The notes beneath the pieces are model-generated. The model was given only the letters and a program-made list of their open reading frames with translations, ran no database searches and had not been told where the DNA came from. Below are positions 1 through 5,030 of a DNA stretch of 5,191 bases, piece by piece (the stretch's first letter is position 1; each line of letters starts with the position of its first letter). The DNA is from Syntrophaceae bacterium UBA1411. Its GTDB lineage: Bacteria > Desulfobacterota > Syntrophia > Syntrophales > Smithellaceae. The stretch covers positions 1 through 5,191 of the forward strand of contig DBPV01000003.1 of NCBI GenBank assembly GCA_002304995.1, read 5' to 3'. The position numbers were made by a program, and so were the translations under genes.

Positions 1-1281
1 CAGCGCGACAAAGAACCCAATGGCTGTTTTCGGATACGGATAGACCAGTCGGTGGCTCAGCCACAGGCATGCGGGGATGACAAGAACCGTCATCAAAATG
101 ACCTTGATTGCCGGCGGAAGGGGAACGTCGAAAAACATGTACTGCAGGATGAGAACGGCGGGATAATGGAGAACATAAACATTGATGGAATGCCTGGAAC
201 AAAAGGTTGTCACCGCATTGGTCTGATTGGCGAAGCGTTTGGCAAGAGACAGGAAAGCCATCAAAAGAAAGACGCAGACCAGGGGCATGAGCAGCCAGGA
301 AGATAAAAAAGCCCGCTGCAGAGAAAGCGTGGGAGGCGGCACCGGTACAAGGTCGTCGAACCGCATGTTGTGTGCCGCTGCCAGAAACATGCCCTCCAGC
401 TCCGGCAGGATGTTGAAGAAAAACAACAGAACATACAGGGCAAGAGAAATAAGCGCCATTGTTCCCCACATCATCCAATGGCCGATATCGCTTAGGGAAA
501 GCCACTCCCGTTTATAAATATACAAGCCGAACAGAAAGAGCGCCAGAAGCGGCCAGATTTTATGCACCGGAAACTGCAAAACCTTGCCGATGATCAGCCA
601 TTCGCCGATATAAATGTGATGGATAATGTAAAGGATCTGCACGGCCGTGTACGCCAGGCCAAGGAGTACGGCAAAGACGATAGTAACAACGATAATCTTC
701 CGTTTGCCGTCCGCTTTCTGCGGCACAGACACTTTTCGACGGAAAGGCGCGCTTCCGGCAACGACCGCCAGCGTGAGAAAAAAGAGCAGGCTCAAAAACC
801 AGACATGCTGCATATTGAACGTCACCGTGTGCAGTTTGCCTTCGGATCCGGAAAGATAGACGGCGGGCATGGCGAGAAAAAAACGCCAGAAGTTGAGGAA
901 CGTCTCCGCAAAGGGTGGAACGGGGCCGTCCAGCCGGCGCAGGAGGATCTGATAAAAGATATCTCCCGCGCAAAAGAGATAAACGACGGCCGGAACACAC
1001 AGGCGCAGAAAACGCTTTTTCAGGTATTCCAGAGGCGTATATTTTTTCAGGGAGGGAAAGATGAACAGCGCCGCGATAAACAGCAGGCCGGGCATCAGAT
1101 AAACGTCCATCGCGACCAGAAGCGTTTCGTTTGCTCTGGAGGATCCCGGCTGATCGATCACGGCCCACCAGAAAAGCAGCGGATAGGCAAACATCTGCAG
1201 GATATGCAGCACCACCACATTGTACACGAGAAAATTCCGGATATTGTCCAGATACACCAGGCGGTTTGAGGCGACTTCCAT
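1..1281 (-). CDS. Acyltransferase-3 family integral membrane protein (3' end outside window)
   Basis: Reading from the ATG at 1281, the frame stays open for 427 codons to the left edge, so the stop is missing. It is a polytopic membrane protein with about ten hydrophobic helices (roughly residues 16-39, 60-76, 92-114, 158-182, 194-221, 228-257, 268-290, 326-347, 365-383, 389-410). The N-terminus has the family pattern YLDNIR, and R15 and H26 are ten residues apart, the R-X10-H motif of acyltransferase-3 proteins. KKRFLRLCVP (88-97), HVWFL (159-163) and SINVYVLHYP (365-374) also match family positions. Such proteins move acetyl or other acyl groups onto surface sugars, lipids or secreted metabolites; the acceptor here cannot be told. 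The family is typically 350-420 residues, so little is missing. The start is supported by GGAGGAG at 1286-1292. It has its own promoter after a 171-base gap, so it is probably transcribed separately from the gene upstream. Confidence 0.92.
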   Translation of the reverse strand, partial: MEVASNRLVYLDNIRNFLVYNVVVLHILQMFAYPLLFWWAVIDQPGSSRANETLLVAMDVYLMPGLLFIAALFIFPSLKKYTPLEYLKKRFLRLCVPAVVYLFCAGDIFYQILLRRLDGPVPPFAETFLNFWRFFLAMPAVYLSGSEGKLHTVTFNMQHVWFLSLLFFLTLAVVAGSAPFRRKVSVPQKADGKRKIIVVTIVFAVLLGLAYTAVQILYIIHHIYIGEWLIIGKVLQFPVHKIWPLLALFLFGLYIYKREWLSLSDIGHWMMWGTMALISLALYVLLFFFNILPELEGMFLAAAHNMRFDDLVPVPPPTLSLQRAFLSSWLLMPLVCVFLLMAFLSLAKRFANQTNAVTTFCSRHSINVYVLHYPAVLILQYMFFDVPLPPAIKVILMTVLVIPACLWLSHRLVYPYPKTAIGFFVAL

Positions 1282-1341
1282 TTCACTCCTCCATCTTGTC
1301 CCGTTGTAAACGCAATGCTGTTTTTCAGTGTCGGATGAATT

Positions 1342-1370
1342 TCCATACTGGACGCGATTGCGGTTGTCAA
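1342..1370 (-). promoter_or_regulatory. Candidate sigma-70 promoter for the acyltransferase gene
   Basis: On the minus strand a perfect -35 TTGACA (1365-1370) is followed after 17 bases by TATGGA (1342-1347), a poor -10 with three of six consensus bases. Transcription would begin near 1335, leaving a leader of about 54 bases before the ATG at 1281. The weak -10 next to a perfect -35 and an adjacent tandem repeat would fit a regulated promoter, but this is inference. Confidence 0.45.
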
Positions 1371-1373
1371 TAA

Positions 1374-1397
1374 CTTTGCAGCGGCCTTTGCAGCGGG
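1374..1397. repeat. Tandem 12-bp direct repeat next to the acyltransferase promoter
   Basis: Two head-to-tail copies, CTTTGCAGCGGC (1374-1385) and CTTTGCAGCGGG (1386-1397), agree at 11 of 12 positions. They lie three bases upstream of the TTGACA element of the acyltransferase promoter. Placement and near-helical-turn spacing suit a regulator binding direct half-sites, although a chance slippage duplication is equally possible. Confidence 0.6.
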
Positions 1398-1415
1398 CGG
1401 AAATGAAGAGATGGC

Positions 1416-1443
1416 AAATCCTGTAAACTCCGCCGCAGGATTT
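1416..1443 (-). terminator. Hairpin just after the DUF4105-like gene, possible terminator
   Basis: A perfect 8-bp inverted repeat, AAATCCTG (1416-1423) and CAGGATTT (1436-1443), encloses a 12-base loop and begins nine bases past the stop codon of the gene ending at 1453. On the minus strand only three T's end the stem and no U-tract follows, so it is not a canonical intrinsic terminator. It could be a weak terminator or a 3'-end-protecting stem. Confidence 0.35.
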
Positions 1444-1452
1444 CCGGTGTTT

Positions 1453-2316
1453 CTAAGTCTGCGGCATCCGGCGCTCGCGGCAGCGGTTGAGAGGATTCAA
1501 AAGCGGCGGCATGACGCTGGGGGCCGCTTCCGGAACAGAAAGCTGGCGAAGCGTAAGGCGCGCAACGCGGATGCCGGATGCCGGCGGCTGCGTGAGGAAG
1601 AAATAAGCCGCATTCACAAACAGATCCCGCGGGAAGATGCCGGAAATTTTCGTATAGCCTGCCGCGCGCAGTCCGTCCCGAATGATCGTAGAGCAGCTCC
1701 GTGTGAACAGATTGAAGTCGGCATAAGCGTCCGGACGTTTCGGATCGGGCGGCGCGGCGTGGATGCGGTCCAGTTCCCGGTGGTAGTAGCGCGCGAGCGC
1801 TTCCGTGTCCAGACCGGCGATGTGCAGGACGTGGATAGTGCGCATGAAAAGCCGGCCGAACTTGTCGTAGTAGGGCTTTTGCGGATCGTCCGTGTTGTCG
1901 CGGAAGGTCTGCGGATGCGGCGCGAATTCGCCAAGCGCGGGCCGGTAGAAGTATTCTTCCGGACGCATCGCTTCATTTTCGTTGATTTTATGCGAGAAGT
2001 TGAAAATCTCGCCGCTGACGTTAATCGCCATGTGCCCGAGGAACGACGCGGGATATTTGACGAGCCGTTCGTTGAAGTAAAGCTCGCAGCGGGGTTCGGG
2101 CGGTGCGGGGACGTCCGGCCACATGATGAGCATCGGCCGGCCCGTTTCATAATCTATCTGGGGCAGCCTGCGGGCGTACACCCGCCGGTCGGCGAAGTGC
2201 GCAAGATAACCGCTCCAGATGCGCTCTCCTTCGAGATATCTCCGGCTGTTTTCTCCCTCCAGGAAGGAAGCGCCCGGACCGTTCCTCAGAATTCCCCTGC
2301 AGATCGTTGTGTCCAT
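1453..2316 (-). CDS. DUF4105 / permuted NlpC-like protein with His...Cys pattern
   Basis: A 287-residue soluble protein with no signal peptide or membrane helix. Two blocks stand out. GHMAINVSGEIFNFS (94-108) resembles the His-bearing strand of papain-like folds in which the His comes first. FNLFTRSCSTIIRDGL (201-216), with C208 and the following R213-D214, resembles the N-F/Y-x3-C-x3-I-R-D segment of DUF4105; PRDL follows at 229-232. The order His then Cys is that of circularly permuted NlpC/P60-LRAT-type proteins, which act as peptidases, amidases or acyltransferases. The catalytic assignment H95/C208 is inference. The C-terminal tail (from about 246) is Pro/Arg-rich and unassigned. The ATG at 2316 has only a weak AAGG ahead of it, and a promoter almost touches it. 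Translation may therefore be leaderless, or start internally (M62 or M65), which would still retain both motifs. The preceding gene ends 81 bases upstream. Confidence 0.75.
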   Translation of the reverse strand: MDTTICRGILRNGPGASFLEGENSRRYLEGERIWSGYLAHFADRRVYARRLPQIDYETGRPMLIMWPDVPAPPEPRCELYFNERLVKYPASFLGHMAINVSGEIFNFSHKINENEAMRPEEYFYRPALGEFAPHPQTFRDNTDDPQKPYYDKFGRLFMRTIHVLHIAGLDTEALARYYHRELDRIHAAPPDPKRPDAYADFNLFTRSCSTIIRDGLRAAGYTKISGIFPRDLFVNAAYFFLTQPPASGIRVARLTLRQLSVPEAAPSVMPPLLNPLNRCRERRMPQT

Positions 2317-2324
2317 GAAGGCCT

Positions 2325-2353
2325 TTTATACCGAAGGCTGTTTTGAATTGCAA
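2325..2353 (-). promoter_or_regulatory. Candidate promoter abutting the DUF4105-like gene
   Basis: Minus-strand TTGCAA (2348-2353; 4 of 6 consensus), a 17-base spacer, then TATAAA (2325-2330; 5 of 6). Only eight bases separate the -10 from the ATG at 2316, so the transcript would have a leader of about two bases or none. Either the mRNA is leaderless or the true start codon is further inside the gene. Confidence 0.4.
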
Positions 2354-2397
2354 AGGATTCCGGGGCAGTTTCTTTTGCTGCGGCCGGTCTGCCGGTT

Positions 2398-2910
2398 CTA
2401 GCGGTCGAAGAAAAACCGGTAATCCCGGAAACACCTGCCGTCCGTGTGCATCATGCAGCCGGTGATCTTGGGCGTGACGTCATAGCGGATGCCCAGCGTG
2501 TCGAGCCAGGTGTCGATCCGCAGCATGACGCCGCATTCGTAGCGGTCGGCGACGCCCAGGGCCTTCACGCCTTCATAGGCAAAGCATTCCTTCCATTCGA
2601 CGCGCATGAGGTTGCGGGCCGGCGAGGTGTACCGGTATTTCATGAATTTTGCGGTGGCGAGTTCCATGGCCGCGTCGAAAAAAAGGCGGAATTCATCAAA
2701 CGACCGCGTCGGATCCCCGCCCACCGCTTTCCGGATGCGCCGAATTTCGACGGCCGACATGTCGTGGATGGCCGCCTTGTTGATCCGGTTGGCGCATTCG
2801 ATGCCGCACTCCCTGAGGCAGTTGGCAAACCACATGGCGTCGTGCGTCATCCAGTTTTTGCATAAAAGCTCTTTTAACGCGTCCTTCGGAAGAGATGCTG
2901 CCTGCGTCAT
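2398..2910 (-). CDS. Cysteine-rich DUF6125-like protein of unknown function
   Basis: A 170-residue cytosolic protein. The N-terminal segment KNWMTHDAMWF (18-28) and the later blocks ECFAYEG (108-114), YECGV (124-128) and TGCMMHTDGRC (150-160) look like the conserved blocks of DUF6125-type proteins, which are distantly reminiscent of the L-2-amino-thiazoline-4-carboxylate hydrolase (ATC hydrolase) group. I am recalling this resemblance from pattern alone, so the family name is tentative. C109, C126, C152 and C160, together with H155, could form a metal or cofactor site; further cysteines lie at 17, 31, 35 and 39. No signal peptide or membrane segment is seen. The start is secure: AAAGGAGGT (2917-2925) lies six bases before the ATG. 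It follows the split-barrel flavoprotein gene by 40 bases with no promoter or terminator visible between them, so the two are very likely cotranscribed. No reaction can be assigned. Confidence 0.8.
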   Translation of the reverse strand: MTQAASLPKDALKELLCKNWMTHDAMWFANCLRECGIECANRINKAAIHDMSAVEIRRIRKAVGGDPTRSFDEFRLFFDAAMELATAKFMKYRYTSPARNLMRVEWKECFAYEGVKALGVADRYECGVMLRIDTWLDTLGIRYDVTPKITGCMMHTDGRCFRDYRFFFDR

Positions 2911-2950
2911 GGTCCGACCTCCTTTACCATACGAAAAGACCAGGGGCCGA

Positions 2951-3442
2951 TCAGCCCCAGAGACCGTTTGTCATTTCCCCCATCTCCACGGGTGCAAAGG
3001 CGTCGAAAGCGATGTCCCGGACGGTTGAGAAATGACCCCATAAAAGCGAATATCCTTTCAATCCCTCAAGCCCGGCGATCTTTTTGCGCCACAGCGCGAT
3101 TTCTTCGGGCGTCGCCTGGCGGGGACGGCCCGCCGTGCCCGAAAGCCGGACGGCCGGCGGCGCCGGAAATTTCCCGCCCGCAAGCGCTGTGCCCCAGAAG
3201 ACTTTGTCGGCATTGACGGCCAGAATCGAAACCCGGGGATTGGCGCTCAGGTGGCGCGGCAGCCGCACGGGATGTTCCTCGAAGTAAAAACCGGTCCGGT
3301 CGTCGCGCAGGATCAACGCGCCGATGGGCGTCACGTGGGGCGCGCCGTCTTCGCCCACGCTGGCCACCGCGAAATGCAGGCCGCTTTTAAACGCTTCATC
3401 AAAGATGTTCCGGATAGCTGTCCAGTGTCCGCCGATTTCCAT
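2951..3442 (-). CDS. Pyridoxamine 5'-phosphate oxidase family (FMN-binding split barrel) protein
   Basis: A 163-residue protein with the split-barrel layout. An N-terminal helix is followed by FAVASVGEDGAPHVTPIGAL (24-43), the typical 'A-T-x-x-x-x-G-x-P-H-x-x-P' strand pair; then GFYFEEHP (51-58); RHLSANPRVSIL (63-74), the usual N-P-x-V block; and SGTAGRPRQATPEE (101-114), where a barrel strand leads into the C-terminal helix. Members bind FMN, F420 or heme and reduce or oxidise small molecules. Which cofactor is used here is not visible, and the gene is too divergent to call pdxH. GGAGGT (3448-3453) sits five bases before the ATG, in an A-rich leader with nine consecutive A's (minus strand, 3458-3466). 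It is the first gene of a probable two-gene operon whose promoter is covered by a large palindrome downstream of tetR, so TetR repression is likely. Confidence 0.87.
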   Translation of the reverse strand: MEIGGHWTAIRNIFDEAFKSGLHFAVASVGEDGAPHVTPIGALILRDDRTGFYFEEHPVRLPRHLSANPRVSILAVNADKVFWGTALAGGKFPAPPAVRLSGTAGRPRQATPEEIALWRKKIAGLEGLKGYSLLWGHFSTVRDIAFDAFAPVEMGEMTNGLWG

Positions 3443-3486
3443 AGTGCACCTCCGTTATTTTTTTTTGTGGGGGTCTTTCCGCCGCC

Positions 3487-3499
3487 GCGGAATATCCGC
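3487..3499 (-). other. Small stem-loop in the leader of the split-barrel gene
   Basis: GCGGA (3487-3491) and TCCGC (3495-3499) form a perfect 5-bp stem around a three-base loop, within the predicted 80-base leader. No U-tract or anti-structure was found that would make it an attenuator, so its role is uncertain. Confidence 0.3.
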
Positions 3500-3505
3500 C
3501 GGGTT

Positions 3506-3537
3506 TTTTATATTAGAATATACATTCTATTATAAAA
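3506..3537. promoter_or_regulatory. 32-bp AT-rich palindrome, probable TetR operator
   Basis: The palindrome is centred between 3521 and 3522, and 14 of its 16 base pairs are symmetrical (the mismatches are 3513/3530 and 3520/3523). Its core is TAGAATATACATTCTA (3514-3529). It covers the -10 box and predicted start of the promoter reading into the split-barrel gene, the classical position for repression. The neighbouring tetR is the obvious candidate binder. The core arrangement TTAGA-N8-TCTA recurs at 4225-4242. Confidence 0.7.
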
Positions 3538-3557
3538 TCGGTCAAGGGAAATGTCGG
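3529..3557 (-). promoter_or_regulatory. Promoter for the split-barrel / DUF6125-like operon
   Basis: On the minus strand CCGACA (3552-3557; 4 of 6) and a perfect TATAAT (3529-3534) are separated by 17 bases. Initiation is expected near 3522, inside the palindrome, giving an approximately 80-base leader before the ATG at 3442. Confidence 0.6.
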
Positions 3558-3565
3558 CTGGGAGG

Positions 3566-3583
3566 AAAAATGCGGGCCGCCGC
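3566..3583 (-). terminator. Weak candidate terminator downstream of tetR
   Basis: Minus-strand GCGGCGGCCCGC (3572-3583) can form a 4-bp GC stem with a four-base loop, followed directly by ATTTTT (3566-3571). The stem is short for an intrinsic terminator. The location, between the tetR stop and the next promoter, is right. Confidence 0.3.
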
Positions 3584-3629
3584 CTCCGGAACTGGCGTCT
3601 TTTAGTCCGCGCCGGCCGCCGCGGGCGTT

Positions 3630-4214
3630 TTAACGGGATTTGGCTTTGGGCATCACGGCGTTGTAGGTTTCCCGGAGCAGATCGGCGACGGTTGCGGGCG
3701 GCACCTGGCTGTTGCTGAGATAGCGGCGGATGATGCCGAGGGGAGCGTCGTAAAGGGCAAAAATCGCCCGGTCGGTATTTTCCGGCGTGACCTTTCCGAA
3801 TTCCCTTTTGATGAATGCGATGACGGCCTCGTGCAGGTCCTTTTCCAGGCGCCGGGCGCGTTTCTGCAGCTCCGGCGGCCACCGGCCGGTTGTCAAATCC
3901 TGCATCCGGTGCAGAAGCAGAATGCGCGCCTCGGCGGGATGCTGCCGGACCCAGTGCAGGCAGGCCAGCGTCGCGGCAAGCCCGTCTTCCTCCAGCTTCC
4001 GGATGAAGTCGTCCTGAAAGGATTCGATGATGCCGAGCCACACTTCCGCCAGCAGGGCGTCGCGCGAGGGAAAGCGGTGGTAAACCGAGCCCACCGGCGC
4101 GTGGATCCGCACGGCCAGTGCCGCAATGGTGAGCGCGCCGGGACCGCCTTCGGCGATGATCTGGATTGCCGCGTCGAGAAAATCGGAATTGTGAAAATGC
4201 GCTTTGCGTCCCAT
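3630..4214 (-). CDS. TetR/AcrR-family transcriptional repressor
   Basis: A 194-residue one-component regulator, the usual family length. The N-terminal DNA-binding domain spans about residues 8-55: FLDAAIQIIAEGGPGALTIA is the first helix and turn, followed by LAVRIHAPVGSVYHRFPSRD (33-52), which matches the family's helix-turn-helix with the characteristic G-S-V-Y-x-x-F-x-x-[KR]-x-x-L ending. The C-terminal half (about 60-194) is helical and should hold the ligand and dimer surfaces; its effector cannot be read from sequence. No Shine-Dalgarno sequence precedes the ATG, but a TTGACA promoter ends six bases before it, which suggests a leaderless transcript. A palindrome within that promoter implies autorepression. 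A related, larger palindrome controls the operon downstream, the most likely target. The SDR gene ends 57 bases upstream, on the same strand. Confidence 0.92.
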   Translation of the reverse strand: MGRKAHFHNSDFLDAAIQIIAEGGPGALTIAALAVRIHAPVGSVYHRFPSRDALLAEVWLGIIESFQDDFIRKLEEDGLAATLACLHWVRQHPAEARILLLHRMQDLTTGRWPPELQKRARRLEKDLHEAVIAFIKREFGKVTPENTDRAIFALYDAPLGIIRRYLSNSQVPPATVADLLRETYNAVMPKAKSR

Positions 4215-4220
4215 GCCGGC

Positions 4221-4250
4221 AGTATTGGAGCAATCGCTCTAAGATGTCAA
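4221..4250 (-). promoter_or_regulatory. tetR promoter (TTGACA / AATACT)
   Basis: Minus-strand TTGACA (4245-4250) is a perfect -35. AATACT (4221-4226; 4 of 6) follows after 18 bases. The expected start site coincides with, or lies within a base or two of, the A of the tetR ATG at 4214. Confidence 0.55.
4225..4242. promoter_or_regulatory. Palindrome inside the tetR promoter, probable autoregulatory operator
   Basis: TTGGAGCAATCGCTCTAA is symmetrical at seven of nine pairs, with GAGC and GCTC arms around four bases. It fills the spacer between the -35 and -10 elements of tetR, so a bound dimer would block polymerase. On the minus strand it reads TTAGA-N8-TCCAA, matching the layout of the operator at 3513-3530. 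Confidence 0.55.
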
Positions 4251-4271
4251 GCGTCCTGTCGGCGCCGCAGG

Positions 4272-5030
4272 CTAGATCAGCCGCCCGCCGTCGCAGATCA
4301 GACAGGCGCCTGTCGTGAACGACGACGCGTCGGAGGCCAGATACAAAACCGCCCCGGCCATTTCCTCGGGCTTTGCGGACCGCCCCAGCGGAATGTTTTT
4401 GACCGCTTCCCCGTAGACGGCTTCGTCATCGAAAAGTGCGCCGGCGAATTTTGTTTCGGTCAGCCCCGGCAGAAGCGCGTTGACCCGGATGTTCTTCGGC
4501 GCGAGCTCTCTGGCGTAGGCTTTCGTCATCATGATCACGCCCGCCTTGGTGATGGAGTAAATGCCCCGGTCCGCCCCCGGGCTGATGCCGTTGATGGAGG
4601 CGACGTTGATGATGGAGCCGCCGCCGGACGCTTCCAGAAGCGGCGCGGCCTTCTGGATCAGGAAGAAGGGGCCTTTGAGATTGACCTCGTGCGTCTTTTC
4701 CCACATGCTTGCGCTGGCCGACAGCAACGGGCCGTAGTGCGGGTTGGTGGCCGCGTTGTTGACGAGAATGTTGAGCTTGCCGAAGTGATCGCCGATATCG
4801 CGCATCAGCGCTTCGATCTGGCCGATGTCGCCCATGTGGCAGGCGATGGAATCGGCCCGGCCGCCCGCTTCGACGATTTTCTGCTCGACGATTTTGAGCG
4901 TCTCGATTTTCCGGCTGGCCAGAATGCAGTGGGCGCCGTACCGGGCCAGCGTTTCGGCAATGGCTTCGCCGATGCCCCGGCTGGCCCCGGTAATCAAGGC
5001 GACTTTGCCTTTCAACGAAAAACTGATCAT
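4272..5030 (-). CDS. Short-chain dehydrogenase/reductase (classical SDR), 3-oxoacyl-ACP reductase-like
   Basis: A 252-residue classical SDR with a full set of family motifs: TGASRGIG cofactor loop (14-21), NNAA (91-94, where NNAG is usual), the catalytic tetrad N117, S145, Y158 and K162 (YSITK, 158-162), and the PG segment (188-189) before the substrate loop. R40 directly after the second strand (ILASRK) favours NADP(H) over NAD(H). It interconverts a ketone or 3-oxoacyl group and an alcohol; the substrate is not deducible, and FabG, a sugar or a xenobiotic reductase role would all fit. The start at 5030 is chosen over an upstream ATG at 5147 because AAGGAGAGG (5033-5041) sits just before it, MISFSLKGKVALITG is a normal SDR N-terminus, and the upstream extension is the lnt tail in another frame. 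The ATG overlaps the lnt stop as ATGA, indicating coupled translation. Confidence 0.95.
   Translation of the reverse strand: MISFSLKGKVALITGASRGIGEAIAETLARYGAHCILASRKIETLKIVEQKIVEAGGRADSIACHMGDIGQIEALMRDIGDHFGKLNILVNNAATNPHYGPLLSASASMWEKTHEVNLKGPFFLIQKAAPLLEASGGGSIINVASINGISPGADRGIYSITKAGVIMMTKAYARELAPKNIRVNALLPGLTETKFAGALFDDEAVYGEAVKNIPLGRSAKPEEMAGAVLYLASDASSFTTGACLICDGGRLI

Noticed and set aside
560..1168. Minus-strand open frame of 202 codons
   Set aside because: It is out of frame with the acyltransferase reading frame, which starts at 1281 with a strong ribosome-binding site and shows clear family motifs and helices.
562..1269. Plus-strand open frame of 235 codons opposite the acyltransferase
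   Set aside because: It encodes a charged Gln/Lys/His/Arg-rich product, the reverse image of hydrophobic membrane-helix codons.
1411..2346. Plus-strand open frame of 311 codons
   Set aside because: It is antisense to the DUF4105-like gene, begins without a ribosome-binding site, and its composition (Arg/Val/Ala/Glu) shows no recognisable domain.
2317..2397. Terminator between the DUF6125-like and DUF4105-like genes
   Set aside because: Only 4-bp stems (for example CCGG-CAGA-CCGG) were found, with no T-run after them.
3458..3466. Nine-base homopolymer as a phase-variation switch
   Set aside because: It lies in the leader upstream of the Shine-Dalgarno sequence, outside the coding region and the promoter spacer, so length changes would have little predictable effect. 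An A-rich translation enhancer is simpler.
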